Position numbers and translations under genes: made by a program. From Phytophthora hibernalis (Eukaryota > Oomycota > Peronosporomycetes > Peronosporales > Peronosporaceae), in the NCBI GenBank assembly GCA_012656075.1, contig JAAKBF010000247.1, positions 62,001 through 126,000 of the forward strand: a stretch of DNA of 64,000 bases. Reading direction: 5' to 3'. Positions 12,279 through 23,385 of this stretch are shown in pieces. Below the pieces are notes generated by a model that was given only the letters and a program-made list of their open reading frames with translations, was not told where the DNA came from and made no database searches. The first letter of the stretch is position 1. Each line of letters begins with the position of its first letter.

Positions 12279-13838
12279 ATGTGCGGCATCATCGCGTTGC
12301 TGCTGGCCAACAAGTTCGAGCACTGCAACCAGGGGCTCTACGATGGCCTCACAGTGCTGCAGCACCGCGGCCAGGACGCCGCCGGCATCATGACGTGCGA
12401 GCGCAAGCGCCTGTTCCTGCGCAAGGACAACGGCCTCGTGCGCGACGTGTTCAAGCAGAACCACATGCTGAACCTGCGCGGCAACATGGGCATCGGCCAC
12501 TGCCGCTACCCGACGGCCGGATCCAGCTCCAGCTCGGAGGCGCAGCCATTCTACACCAACTCTCCGTACGGTGTGTCACTCGCGCACAATGGCAACTTGA
12601 CCAACTCGCACGAACTCGTGGACCAACTGGCCAACACCAACTTCCGTCACGTCAACACGGACTCGGACTCGGAGCTGCTGCTTAACATCCTAGCCGACGA
12701 GCTGCTCAAGCGCGTGGACCAGCCGCTGGACACGCACATGGTGCTGGACGCCGTCACGGGCGTCTTCAAGCGCTGTCGTGGAGGCTACGCGGCTGTCGTG
12801 CTCATCAACGGCTTCGGCATCGTGGCCTTCCGTGACCCGCACGGCATCCGCCCGCTTGTGTACGGCACGAGGAAGACCCAGCACGGTACCGACTACGTCG
12901 TGGCCTCGGAGAGTGTGGCTATTGACACGCTCGAGTTCAAGACGGAGAGGGACTTTGCTCCTGGTGAGGCCATGGTGATCAAGCAGAACGGAGAGATGAC
13001 CTCTCGCAAGTGCGTACCTGACGCTAAACTGTCGCCCTGCATCTTCGAGCACGTGTACTTCGCCCGTCCCGACTCGTTTATTGACGGAGTGTCGGTGTAC
13101 CAGGCTCGACGCAACATGGGCTCCAAGCTGGCCGAGAAGATCCTACGCGAACGCCCCGACCATGGTATTGACGTGGTCATCCCCATCCCTGACACAAGCC
13201 GCACGTCGGCTCTTGAAGCCTCGCAGCGCCTCAACCTGCCGTACCGCGAGGGCTTCGTCAAGAACCGCTACATTGCGCGGACATTCATCATGCCCGGCCA
13301 GATCGCGCGTAAGAAGACGGTGCGCATGAAATTGAACGCCATCCGCTCCGAGTTCGAGGGCAAGGTCGTGCTGCTGGTGGACGACTCGATCGTGCGCGGC
13401 ACCACCTCCCGCCAGATCGTGCAGATTGCGCGTGAAAACGGCGCGAAGGCTGTGTACTTCGCGTCAGCGGCCCCGGCCATTCGCCACCCGAACGTTTACG
13501 GTATTGACATGCCCACGACTGAGGAGCTCATTGCCTTCAACAAGACCGAGGCTCAGGTGGCCAAGGAGATCGGCTGCGAGTGGATGATCTACCAGGACCT
13601 GAAGGACCTTGAGGACTCGGTGCGGATGGAAAACTCGTCGCTTGGAGTTTTCGACTCGTCGTGTTTCAACGGCGAGTATGTCACGGGTGACGTGAACCAG
13701 GCGTACTTCGAACGGTTGCACGCCGAGCGTTGCGACGCCCGCATGCAGGCGAAGAACATGGGCTTCACGCCGTTCAACCGCACGATCTCCACGCCGCAGT
13801 CCGACGAGAGCATTGACATGTACAACGCTCCGCAGTAA
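12279..13838 (+). CDS. Amidophosphoribosyltransferase (glutamine PRPP amidotransferase)
   Basis: Catalyses the first committed step of de novo purine synthesis: PRPP plus glutamine gives phosphoribosylamine. The protein is 519 aa, normal for the family. It opens MCGIIALLLAN, with the catalytic Cys directly after Met as in class II Ntn-hydrolase amidotransferases. LQHRGQDAAGI follows, and the PRPP-binding loop VVLLVDDSIVRGTTS lies at about residues 363-377. ARPDSFIDGVSVYQARRNMG and SSCFNGEYVTGDV match the E. coli/yeast-type enzyme. The Bacillus/animal type has Fe-S cysteines at the corresponding C-terminal position. The ATG at 12279 is chosen because the mature enzyme needs Cys2 at its end. 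The frame is nevertheless open upstream to 11,997, with another ATG at 12,174, so a cleaved leader cannot be excluded. GC-rich, intronless and unbroken. TAA at 13836-13838. Confidence 0.97.
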   Translation: MCGIIALLLANKFEHCNQGLYDGLTVLQHRGQDAAGIMTCERKRLFLRKDNGLVRDVFKQNHMLNLRGNMGIGHCRYPTAGSSSSSEAQPFYTNSPYGVSLAHNGNLTNSHELVDQLANTNFRHVNTDSDSELLLNILADELLKRVDQPLDTHMVLDAVTGVFKRCRGGYAAVVLINGFGIVAFRDPHGIRPLVYGTRKTQHGTDYVVASESVAIDTLEFKTERDFAPGEAMVIKQNGEMTSRKCVPDAKLSPCIFEHVYFARPDSFIDGVSVYQARRNMGSKLAEKILRERPDHGIDVVIPIPDTSRTSALEASQRLNLPYREGFVKNRYIARTFIMPGQIARKKTVRMKLNAIRSEFEGKVVLLVDDSIVRGTTSRQIVQIARENGAKAVYFASAAPAIRHPNVYGIDMPTTEELIAFNKTEAQVAKEIGCEWMIYQDLKDLEDSVRMENSSLGVFDSSCFNGEYVTGDVNQAYFERLHAERCDARMQAKNMGFTPFNRTISTPQSDESIDMYNAPQ

Positions 13839-13939
13839 GCTGGGAATCTTCCTAGCTGCCTGGGCTGAACGAGGAAACCAGCCCAGTTACAACGAGCCCA
13901 CTCCGGGTGAATGGGCACCTTTATGTAAGGCGCCGAGGA

Positions 13940-13990
13940 TATGCTTCGGATCGCCACGCTTGCGCGGCTTCCTCACCCCTCCGAAGCATA
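13940..13990 (+). promoter_or_regulatory. Stem-loop just downstream of the purine gene
   Basis: Arms tatgcttcgga (13940-13950) and tccgaagcata (13980-13990) pair perfectly over 11 bp around a 29-nt, GC-rich loop, about 100 bp after the amidophosphoribosyltransferase stop. It is probably in the 3'UTR. Whether it acts in mRNA stability or 3'-end formation is unknown. The rest of the gap to 14,280 shows no gene that I can support. Confidence 0.45.
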
Positions 13991-14279
13991 CTAATCTGGT
14001 GGGGTCTTCGGACTCCTTCCTCCGTAGACTCTATATAGAGCAAGAAATGAACATGGTTTCTTCCAAACGCTCCACCACATCATGCTAAAGCAGCGCCAGG
14101 GAAGAAAGGAATTCTGTAGATCCATTCTTCGACAGCACGGTCGTGCTGCTACAATACGAAACAAATAGAATTTTCGTGGTGAAATGCTGCATCATGCTGC
14201 ACAGCTCTTCCCCACACGTTGCGATTTGCTAATGGTATGCCGGACAATGGAAGTTGCCCATCGATCCATGTTACCCAGT

Positions 14280-17259
14280 CTACTGGAACGGAACATTGTT
14301 CTGCGCAAAATACGTCTGCAGTGACTTGAGCGTTGCGGGCGTCGGAAGTTGTGCCTGGGCATAGGCCAAATGCTGCACAAACAGAACAATATCAAAGGTT
14401 AGATGGGATACTCGCACGTGCTTCGCAAGGATATCAATACTCACCACGCCAGGCTTCGCGGCCGACAACTTCGCAATAGATTCAGCAAGGTAACGCGATG
14501 GCACCGGGTACTCCTGCAAGAGATCAAGCGGGACCACCGACGCAAAGAAAAGTTTCGCGTAACCAGCCTCGTAGCCCGTCTGCTCCAACTCAAGCAACGA
14601 TTCATCCTCGTCCTTGACCGCGGCACCACTTTCTCCAGCTTCTTCTAGCACCTTCACCGCTGCTGCCAGCATTTCTGTCCACAGACCCAGGTCGGCAACG
14701 CAGAGCTCAGTTTCGCACATCAAACGCGTCAACCCAACGATGCAAGCCTTCCGCTCAGCGGGTCCGCGACCACGTGCATTGCATGTCAGCCACACCGACT
14801 TGATAAACATTGTCGACATTCCCTTTTGAAGCGATTCCAGGGATGCCAAAAATGTGTCCGGGCCGAGCTTTCAATAAGCACAGACACCGTGTAAACCAGC
14901 TCCTTTGCGTATCCCACCGAGTTGCGTCCAGTCATGCGGGTTTGCAGCCGAATCATCAGAATCTTCACAATTTCGCTCAGGAAGCTCGCGTATGCTTCGC
15001 GTGGCATAAACGCAAAGAGTCCCCGCAGCAAAGAGAATGCGTTCGCCTCCGTGGATCTGGATGAAATCAACTTCTGAAAAACACCAAGTATTCCTTGGAC
15101 AGACTGAGCGACATCGGATGGAGCCTTGCGCATGTACGCTTCGATGAGCTTCACAATGGCGGGGACGTTGCTCACACGTTCCCACAGCGTAGGGTTAAGC
15201 AGCACTGGGAACATGCTTCTGTATGCATCGGAGACACCGCTCGGTCGCAGCTCCAGCATCTGAGCCAGCACCTGGTATACGTAAGGCGATAGGGCCTCAA
15301 CATCGTTCGTCAGCACCTTCTGGAACGGAGGGAAGAGCAACTCCTCGAAACGCTCCGTCGCACCCGGGTTTGTCTTGCAAACGTTTAGGATCAATACGGA
15401 GAGCGACTCGAAGAGGTAGTGGCTAAATGATGGGTTGCTGGGGTTGGCGCAGATACGGTTCAAGATGCTGGTGAGCTTGTTCACCGCCATATCTGTCAGC
15501 GGCAAGATATCTTCCTTCGCCACATTCATCACGCGCATGACGACCTTCATGAGATAATCATTCTCAGGATAGTTGGGCTGCTCAAGAATGTTGAACACGT
15601 GCTCAAGCAGCTTGCCCAAGTACGGTGCTAGACGCTCCTTTGAGAATTTTAACGAGCCTGACGGGTCTTTCACCGTAAGAAGTCGCTCCAGACAGGCTGC
15701 AGCGTATGTGTGCACGACGAACTGAGACGGGTCCATGCAGTTCATCAAAAGTGGGAATAGTTGATCCATGACCTCCACAGGCATTTGGCTACGGAATGTG
15801 GAGACAAACTTGATCGCGTCAGCCTTCAGGATAAGCGAAGCCTGGTTGGGGGTGGAGAGCTCCGGCAGCACCTCCGCCATGAAGAAGTCCATCAGTGGCA
15901 CCCGGCTATTCACTTCCGAGACACCGCGTAGACGCGACTGCTTCATCGCGGAAATGGCAATCACAAGGTTAATAGACACATCCTTCATCGCCCAATTCCG
16001 CGCCGGATCCGCCTTGTACTGCTGCAGGTGGGTCTGAATCGTGCTCATGCAAATCTGCGTCACAGCCTCGTCAAAGTTGCCTAGCAAACCGCGCACCAAG
16101 TCGCGAGCAGCACTGCGGCGGCTGTCGCCATCTGAACCTTCAATGTCGCGGCGAATGTAATCCATCGGGTTGTCTTCGAACAGCTCCTCATCCGAAGAGC
16201 GCAGCTGCAGGTTCGTGACAACAATTCCACAGAGCTCCGTGAGTACCTGCGGGGACTCGAACAGCGCGCGGTGGAACGAGCGCGAGGCCACTGACGTCAA
16301 AAACTTCATGCATTTGGCCGCGAGCTCGTCGTGCTTCGGGAACAGCGTGATCCGGTTGGCCAGCAGGTTCCAAATGACCTCGGTAAACTTTTGCAAAAAC
16401 GGCTTGAACTCCTCGTCGTACTTCTCCGCGTACAAGTTGATGTTCTCGACAATCGCGACGAGCACGCGGTCGATCGGTCCCGGTTCCTCCTCATTGTCCG
16501 CGTCCACGAGCGCCGCGTTCTCGTAGCTAAAGTAGCTCAGGAACTCGCCCATCCACTCGGCCACATGGTCCTCGAAGAACTCGGGCAGGTCCTGCCAGTT
16601 GAGCGAGTAGAAGATGCGGCTCATGTAGCGCAACGCCGTCATCATCTGCGTCTGCTGCGCCGCCTGGACGCCAGGAGCACGTAGCGCCACACCCGTGTCC
16701 TTGAAAAACACGAGCAGCGGCTCCTGGAAGACCTCGAGACAGTGCTTGAGCTCGCGGAACAGGTCGTCCGACTTGAAGACGTTGCGGAAGCGCTTGAAGA
16801 TGGTGTTGGCCGTCATGAGCACGCCGTTGCGTACCTGCCAGTCCTGTTCTGTCTGTAGCTTCTGCACCAGCTGAGGTAGCAGGTCCCCCATTGGGCGGGG
16901 AAGTCGTACTCGCCGATGGTCGTGAGTGCCTCAATGAGCTGGTTCTGCAGCGTCTCGGGCATGCGACACATGAGCTCCACCAGGTGCTGCTTCACCAGGT
17001 TCTTCTCGTTCTGAGGCACGCCGCCCTGCTTCTCCGGGTCCCAGTTGTGCTTGATGAAGTTCTTGAACAGCAGCGCGGCCGCTAGACGCACCTCCTGCTT
17101 CTCGCCCGCGCTCTCCAGCACCTGTAGCAGCAGCAACACGTAGTTGGGCTGCGCGGACAGTGTGCTCAGGTAGGCCTCGGCACCTTTACGCGTCTCGGCG
17201 AAGGGCGACAACGTCCCCTCCAGCGACTGGCGCAGCATGGGCATGTTGGGCTCCGCCAT
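14280..17259 (-). CDS. CSE1: Exportin-2 (CSE1/CAS), importin-alpha re-exporter
   Basis: Nuclear export receptor that returns importin-alpha to the cytoplasm with RanGTP; also linked to chromosome segregation. It starts MAEPNMPMLRQSLEGTL at 17259. An importin-beta N-terminal block follows (RLAAALLFKNFIKHNWD), then EYDFPAQWGDLLPQL and the long HEAT-repeat body, with the CSE1-specific part PRRDIEGSD-like and EVLPELS. Estimated length is about 969 aa, close to 971 for human CSE1L. Frame breaks at the C-run 16885-16889 and TTT 14869-14871 are each repaired by one base. A canonical intron, 14373-14444, is exactly 72 nt without a stop, so the unspliced frame is also open. Stop at 14280. It is transcribed divergently from the BTB-ankyrin-FYVE gene, 193 bp away. 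Confidence 0.92.
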
Positions 17260-17392
17260 CCTGAAGAGATCTTCACTCTGCGTGGCTAATTGACTATTGG
17301 ATGCGGGTACGTTCTGGAAGGGAGGTCGTACGTGGTGTGCTGCACATGATATAAGGTATTGTACCCAAATAGAAATTTAGAAATAGAAATTA

Positions 17393-17421
17393 GAAATGGG
17401 TCATTCAAAGGGACCCATTTC
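17393..17421. promoter_or_regulatory. Inverted repeat in the CSE1 / BTB-ANK-FYVE divergent promoter
   Basis: Perfect 10-bp arms gaaatgggtc (17393-17402) and gacccatttc (17412-17421) with a 9-nt spacer lie between two divergent start codons (17259 and 17453). Next to it are repeated tagaaat motifs (about 17370-17398). Position and symmetry suggest a shared dimeric-factor site or a 5'UTR hairpin. No factor can be named. Confidence 0.45.
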
Positions 17422-17452
17422 GCATTCTTCCACTTCAAACTTGGTGTGATTG

Positions 17453-19864
17453 ATGAGCTGCGAGGACGACGCGCTGCTGGCGGACCTGCTGCAGGTGAAG
17501 CGGCTGTTCGCGAACAACCACCTGAGTGACGTGATGTTCCTCTTCTCGACGGATTCTGGAGATGACGGCGGCTCTGACGCCTCCACTACCGAGTACAAGA
17601 GCTCGGCAGGAGACCACCTCATCCCTGCGCATCGCCTCATTCTGTCGCTACGCAGTGGCGCGTTCCAAGCGGCACTTCTACGTTCCAAGAGCAGTCAATT
17701 GCCGGGACAAGTGCGCTTCCCGCTGAAGATTCACGTGCAGGACACGTCCTACCGCGTGTTCTACGCGCTGCTGAGGTTCCTGTACACGAACGAGCTGGGG
17801 ACAGAGGCAGAAGAAGGAGCCAAACAGGAGGAGTTCTGGCAGCAGCTGCTACGTGCAGCCTTTGTGTACTTGGTGCCGTCGTTAGTGGATATTTGCGTCA
17901 AGAGGATTGTGCAGTTTTTGGTAGAAGAGAGTGACCAGGAGGAAGATGAGGTGAAGGTGGAAGAGCGGAAGATGCGGCTGCAGAAGAAGACGCTGGATGT
18001 GCTGGTGTTTATGGATACAGTGCTGGCTACGAACCCGTTGACGGCTCGACGGAGAGAGCCCTCGGATGGAGCTATCATGACCCCACCGACGTCACAGAAT
18101 GGACGACGATCTTCAGGAGATACCTCCGTGTTGTCACGATGCACGGAGGCGGTGCAAAAGCTGCAGAATATGTGCTTGAAGCAGCTTCAACACATGGACG
18201 AAGATGCGTTTGAGGAGCTTTTGCAAAGTGATACGGGGAGACAGTGTTCGACAGAGCGGTTGTGTGAGATTCTGCGTCTGCGGTCCGACACACCACTGGT
18301 CGTAGCCATTCGATATCAGCTCGGCCGCGTGGTAAATGAGTTGCTACGTCTTGGTGAATCCCTAGATCGGGTTGGTAAGGTCGAAAGTGACTTGCCGCTC
18401 GTTGCAGCGCTGAAGACGGGGAACAACGCCATCATCCGCCGCCTGCTTGTCGATGAAAGTGCGCCGTTTTCCTGCTCACGGATAAGGTGCCGTTGATTTT
18501 CTTAGCGAGTGCAAGCGGCAACGTACGGCACTGTGAAATCTTGATCGAGCAGAATTCAGCCGAGGTGAACCTCATCTCGCAGCTTAAAGACGGAGACAAG
18601 GAGATTACAGCGGAGTTTGGACACCAGCAGACACCTCTACACATTGCGAGTCGAAAGGGTCACAGCAAAGTGGTGGAACTGCTGTTGCAGCACAGTGCGG
18701 CCTCTAACTTGCCCGACGAGGAAGGAAACACAGCATTGCACTACGCAGCTAACATCGAGACTGTGGAGGTTCTACTGAACTCCGCGTTCCGAACAAATGC
18801 GAACATCCCAAATCGAAGAGGGCGGACACCGCTACACATTGCGGCAGCGCGAGGCGATGTGGCAGTTGTTGCTTATCTCATTCGCCATGGCGCAGAACAG
18901 GATATTGTGGACGACCAAGGCCAAAATGCTTTCCACCATGCTGCAGCTAACGGACACACAGCAGTGACTCTTGTTCTGCTTCACGAAAACGACGCAGCAA
19001 AAGCCAAAACTCTGGCAAAGGTGGCAAATCGAACCAGCGAGAGCAATGGTACAGCAGAAAATACTCAGTCCGACGAATCACAGCAGCAAGTGCAACCAGC
19101 CAACACTGGCGATGTTGTTAATTCAGAAGAACATGCGGAGGAGCAGGAAGAAACGAGTGGTTTTGATATCAATCAAGAAGACTTGAAGGGTAACACTGCG
19201 CTTCACCTCGCTGCCATGTCACCGTCAGAGCGGTGTCAAAAGATGTTGCAGCTATTGCTGGAAAATGGTGCAGATCCAAACCGATCCAACTGGTTCGGGT
19301 ACACTGCGCTTCATTTATTCTGCTCACACCAGAACGGTCCCGCATCTCTTATCAACGCATTTGTAAGTGGCGTCAGAAGATATCGACTGTTGTTCTTACA
19401 CTAACTTTGTGTTGATTGTCGACTGTTAGATTGAACACGGCGTAAATATCCACGCGCAGAGTCTCGATGGCAGCACAGCCCTGCACCTGGCTGTTGGTCG
19501 AGGGAGCGAAAACGTCGCAGTCGCACTGGTTAGTGCCGGCGCGTTCGTGCACCTGCTCGACGCAGCAGGTCGCAGTGTGGTGGACCTCGTGGAGAGCACG
19601 AACCAAGGCTCGATGCTGGTACCAGTCCTGCGCAACCTTTCTCACCCACCAGAGTGGGTCGGCGACGAGCAGACCGCCGAGTGTTCGTCATGCCACACAC
19701 TTTTCCGACTGGCCATGCGCAAACACCACTGCCGCCACTGCGGCCGCACTGTGTGCTACAACTGCTCGAGCAACAAGATCGCCATCCCGAAATTCCAAGT
19801 GCTCAAGCCCGACCGCGTGTGCAACACCTGCTTCGACGTATTGTCCTTCCGAAAACTTTTGTAA
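17453..19864 (+). CDS. BTB-ankyrin-FYVE protein, rabankyrin-5 (ANKFY1)-like
   Basis: Probable endosomal scaffold. The domain order BTB, ankyrin repeats, C-terminal FYVE matches ANKFY1/rabankyrin-5, a Rab5 effector of macropinocytosis and endosome fusion. The BTB is at about residues 20-150 (LSDVMFLF, HRLILSLRSGAFQAAL, FLYTNEL). About seven ankyrin repeats follow, e.g. TPLHIASRKGHSKVVELLL and TPLHIAAARGDVAVVAYLI. The FYVE zinc finger at about 19,650-19,850 has WVGD, CSSCHTLF, RKHHCRHCGRTVC and RVCNTC, with all eight Zn ligands. Start ATG 17453 (MSCEDDALLADLL). Intron 19363-19429. The frame is broken at TTTT 18467-18470, cured by one T. At about 780 aa it is shorter than animal ANKFY1 (about 1,170), mainly through fewer ankyrins. 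The PI3P/Rab5 role is inferred from the family. Confidence 0.88.
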
Positions 19865-20071
19865 AAGTCTCACACCACCAAATGTGCAACTAAGGTTAAG
19901 CTTACAACACCATCGCATTTTCAGTCTGAAGATGGCTACATTTAGGTTCGTCTTTTCATTGGGCGACCTAAATTTGCCATTCACGAAATCGCAAGTGCTT
20001 CCGGGACAACTCCACCCGCCGTGCAGGACGCCCCACTGCTGCGCAGAGCCCCGCTGTCCCTCGTTCTCGTC

Positions 20072-21849
20072 ATGTCCTCAACTGGCGAGGTACCGCCGCC
20101 CGCGCCCGCGTCGATTGCAGCTGAAAAGACGCCACAGGAGCCGAGCAATGGCGATGAAGAGTTTTTCGTCTTGACCAATATTGTGGGCGTCGCTTTGCGC
20201 TGCGTTGTGAGACCCCAGTGGTCGTGTGAGGCGCTGCTGGGAGCTACTGCAGAGGCGTACCACACCGCATTCCCGGGCAGCGAAGTGCCCGAGTGCAACG
20301 TGGTTTTCCACCGCAAGAAGCAGGAGTTTCTAGTGGCTGGGACGCCTATTAGCGAGTGTTGCACTTGCGGTGACGAGCTCGAGTTGGGCGTCACTCTTCC
20401 TGCTAGTACTGGTGCCAGTGCAGACGCTACGCCGTCCATTGCTCCGAGCAGCGTCAGTGGCGTGGATACTGATGGGGAGACGAGTGAGTTCAGTGTGCTG
20501 TTCCACAAACTCCCATTGGGGTTCACGATGAAGCGAGGCCATGACAGTAGCACGGAGGTCGGAACCATTTATCCCAAGAGTGCAGCGACGCACTTCCCGC
20601 GCTTGGCACCGGGTGTGACTATTGTCAGCATTGCCGGCACACCACTGAAAGATACAGGGCTTCGTCAGGTGCACGGCCTGATTAAGACTGCGGAGCTGCC
20701 GCTGGAAATTCGCTTTCGGGGACCAGATTTGATGGCGTCGCCCTCGTTAACTCCCGATTCAGCTCAGCAGCAACAAGTGCCGGACTCTCAATTGGCAGCG
20801 GCGACTGCTATTCCGCCGACCCACCCTCAACAGCAGGGCGGGCGTCGCAGGGGCTCTTTTGATAGACGCAGCGTTCGGAGTAACGGGAGTAATGGCAGCA
20901 AGAGCAGCCGCAACAGTCGTGGCAGTGGACGCGGAAGGAAGAAAAGCGGCGAGGTGTTGCAGGATAGTGAACATCGACAAAAGGGTGACAGTGGTAGAAC
21001 ACGGATTCAGGCGGAGGTACACCCTGATGCGAGCGAGTCAAACCAGCTCAGCGGACCAGAGGACCATGATGCGGATCAGACAGCGGAAACAGAACTTGTG
21101 GGCCAGATCGAACAGCTCAAGGTGGCACTGCTACGCAAGCATGAAGAAGCCAAGCAAATTGCGCGCCAGCTTGAAATGTGCACGGAGAAACTAGTTGCTC
21201 TCCGTGGTGATTCTATGCATCGCCCGCTACAGCAGCAGCAACAACAACAGAAGCAGCATTCCAGACAGAATGGTGCGCCACGTTCACGTCGTTCAGGAGC
21301 GCCTTTATCGACCAGTGGAGGACCCAAGGTTTGGTTGACTCCTGAGATTCTGGAGGCCATGGACCATAAAGCTGGGCTTCCTCGACGTGGCACGGGGCCT
21401 ACACTTCTTCTAATGTGTCGTCGATCTCGGGATATTCCGCTCAATCTACGCCTGCACCTCGTACTGCCAACATGCGTGCACGTAGTGCTCGAGCTGCTGC
21501 TCTTGCAAATGCTGACAACGTGTCTGTGTCGTCGTACACGTCGAACTCGTCGAATACGTCCGCGCGCCAGGGAGGCAGTCGCTCGCCACGGGGCACAGCG
21601 CTTCGAAACCTGAACAAGCGGTACAATTACATGCCGCAGAAGTATGCCGCAAACACAACGGGTGCTTCGGAGTCTGGAGCTACCTCATTATCCTCGCGTG
21701 GAGCAGTGATGTCGCGGGCGCGCATCTCTCGCGACTCGTTCATCACTAAAAGCGAGAGTCCCGGTGTTGGCTACTACGACGTGCAGGTCAAGGATCGCGT
21801 TAGAGGTGGTGAAATCGGCGACTCGGATCGCTCACTGGCGTGGAATTGA
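20072..21849 (+). CDS. PDZ-domain protein with coiled coil and low-complexity tail
   Basis: Start ATG 20072 (MSSTGEVPPPAPAS). An N-terminal fold of about 110 residues is followed by a PDZ-like domain at about 140-216: LPLGFTMKRG (carboxylate-loop-like), VGTIYPKSAATHFPRL, GVTIVSIAGTPLKD, HGLIKTAELPLEI. After that come a Gln/Ser/Arg-rich linker, a short coiled coil (VGQIEQLKVALLRKHEEAKQ), a poly-Gln run and a Ser/Arg-rich tail. The last 40 residues contain SPGVGYYDVQ, which resembles one PGPGxY sperm-tail (SHIPPO) unit; one copy only, so weak. The frame breaks at GGGG 21394-21397, cured by one G. Stop 21847-21849. No intron seen. The partner is unknown; it probably binds C-terminal peptides. 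Confidence 0.7.
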
Positions 21850-22263
21850 GCATGTGCAACGACAAAGTGTAACCATGTCCTTCACATAATTATCACATTG
21901 GGCGTGGCAATGTTCTCTCTTGGCAATGTTTCATTAGCTCAGCAGCCATACACGTGGGCTGTCCGAATTGAATTCATACTTCGAAGTAATAGACATCTTA
22001 CGTAAGAAATTTTTCATGAGTATGCATTTCGTTTTGAACAAGCTTACTCGATGAAACCCAAATGTTCGTAAATCTACTGAATGACGCATGGAGAGAACTC
22101 ACACGTACGCTAGCGCCGACATTAACTTCTCCGACTGCTAGCAATTGGACTTGTGTTGAAGCAAGCCCAACCGCGCAGCAGGAAGAAGTTGGTCGCGACA
22201 TAAATACTTGACTACGCCCTAACACCTATTTGCTCCGCTCCTCACGATCGCCGCCGCTGCTTT

Positions 22264-23385
22264 TCAAGAGACCACGATGCACGTCGAGAGGCGAAATAAC
22301 AACCACGTGCACTTCAGAAGTCGGCCACGCCGGAAGGAGTCGTCCCGCTCGTAGGTCTTGTTCTGAGGGCCGAACGTCGCCTCAAAGTGTTCCCACACGG
22401 CCTGGAAGCACGGTGCCACCTGCTTCTCCTCGTAGCCCGTGAGCACCGACAGTTCGTCCCGCCAAAGCGGCGTCACGCCCAACGCCTTGCGGGACGCCAC
22501 CAAAATGCTCGCTGCCACAACCGACGGCCGATACACCTGCAGCGCGTACTCCTGCAGCACAAGATCCACAAAAACTCGGCGTACTTGCAATAGTACGCGT
22601 GGGCTTCATCCACCAGCTCGGATCCCAGCAGTCGGTCGTCTGCAAACAGCACTGTCTGGCCCATATAATGCTGCAGGAAGTGCAGCGGCGTCACGACCGT
22701 AAGTCTCCACCCCAATCTACACACAAACGAGATTCAAATTTAGCGATACCAAATAAGAATCATGACGAACGAACTGCTGACGTACTTTTGGAAGATCTGT
22801 GCCTCTGTGTCGCTGATCTCGTCGAATGAGTACATTCGATTGCCCATCTCCCAGAACTCGGCCATGGGCGGGAGCTCCTCCTCCGTGCCCAGGAACTTGA
22901 GAGCCATACGCAGACAGCTGAGCGCCAGCAGTTGGAACCGGTCTTTACGAGGCAGTGGCTCATCCCTTGCCAGCATCTTCTCCAGGTACCCCACAGCAGC
23001 ATGCACGTACTCCTTGCGCATACGTAAATGGGTCTCCCCACTTCGCCCATCCAGTCCACGAGCACGCGACGGTACTTGAGGTACGCGAACTGCTGGGAGA
23101 AATCCGGTCGCTCGAGTTCCTGGCGCAGCATGGCGCGGTACACGGCGTCCACGTCTCGGTCCTCGAGCGCCACCAACTGCGAATATTGTCAACAAATTGT
23201 GTTTCATGAACGGAAAATGACAACAAGAGACGCACGTTCTGCTCCTCGAACGAGAGTTCCACGGTCCAAGGCGCGTCGGACACGAGCAGGCCTAGGGTTT
23301 CACTCGCGTCCGACTCCTGCGAGCTCAGCAGGTCGTCGTCGTCCAGCACTTCGTCGCATTCGAGGCATTGCGCTTCCCACTCCAT
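22264..23385 (-). CDS. Cyclin (A/B-type cyclin fold), probable CDK regulator
   Basis: Starts MEWEAQCLECDEVLDDDD at 23385. The cyclin N-box is clear: YRAMLRQELERP, YLKYRRVLVDWMGEV, LRMRKEYVHAAVGYLEKML, RFQLLALSCLRMALKF, FQKLGWRLTVVTPLHFL. The C-box continues EAHAYYCKYAEFFVDL and VYRPSVVAASILVASRKAL. Introns: 23177-23235 and 22717-22785, both GT-AG and in phase. Frame breaks at CCCC 23036-23039 and the A-run 22570-22574 need one base each. The order MRAxLV-like, then VDWMGEV, is typical of mitotic cyclins, but I see no clear destruction box in the short N-terminus, so A/B versus other class is open. It is tail-to-tail with the PDZ gene; the 415-bp gap 21,850-22,263 holds nothing I can name. The 522-bp gap to the dynein stop also shows no gene. 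Confidence 0.85.

Noticed and set aside
12146..12685. Overlapping plus-strand ORF of 179 aa within the purine gene.
   Set aside because: Gln/Arg/His-rich shadow of the GC-rich amidophosphoribosyltransferase frame; no family features.
12279..13838. Fe-S (Bacillus/animal) type amidophosphoribosyltransferase.
   Set aside because: The expected C-terminal cysteine cluster is replaced by SSCFNGEYVTGD, matching the E. coli/yeast type.
16170..16684. Plus-strand ORFs of 117-118 aa opposite CSE1.
   Set aside because: Antisense shadows of the conserved exportin frame.
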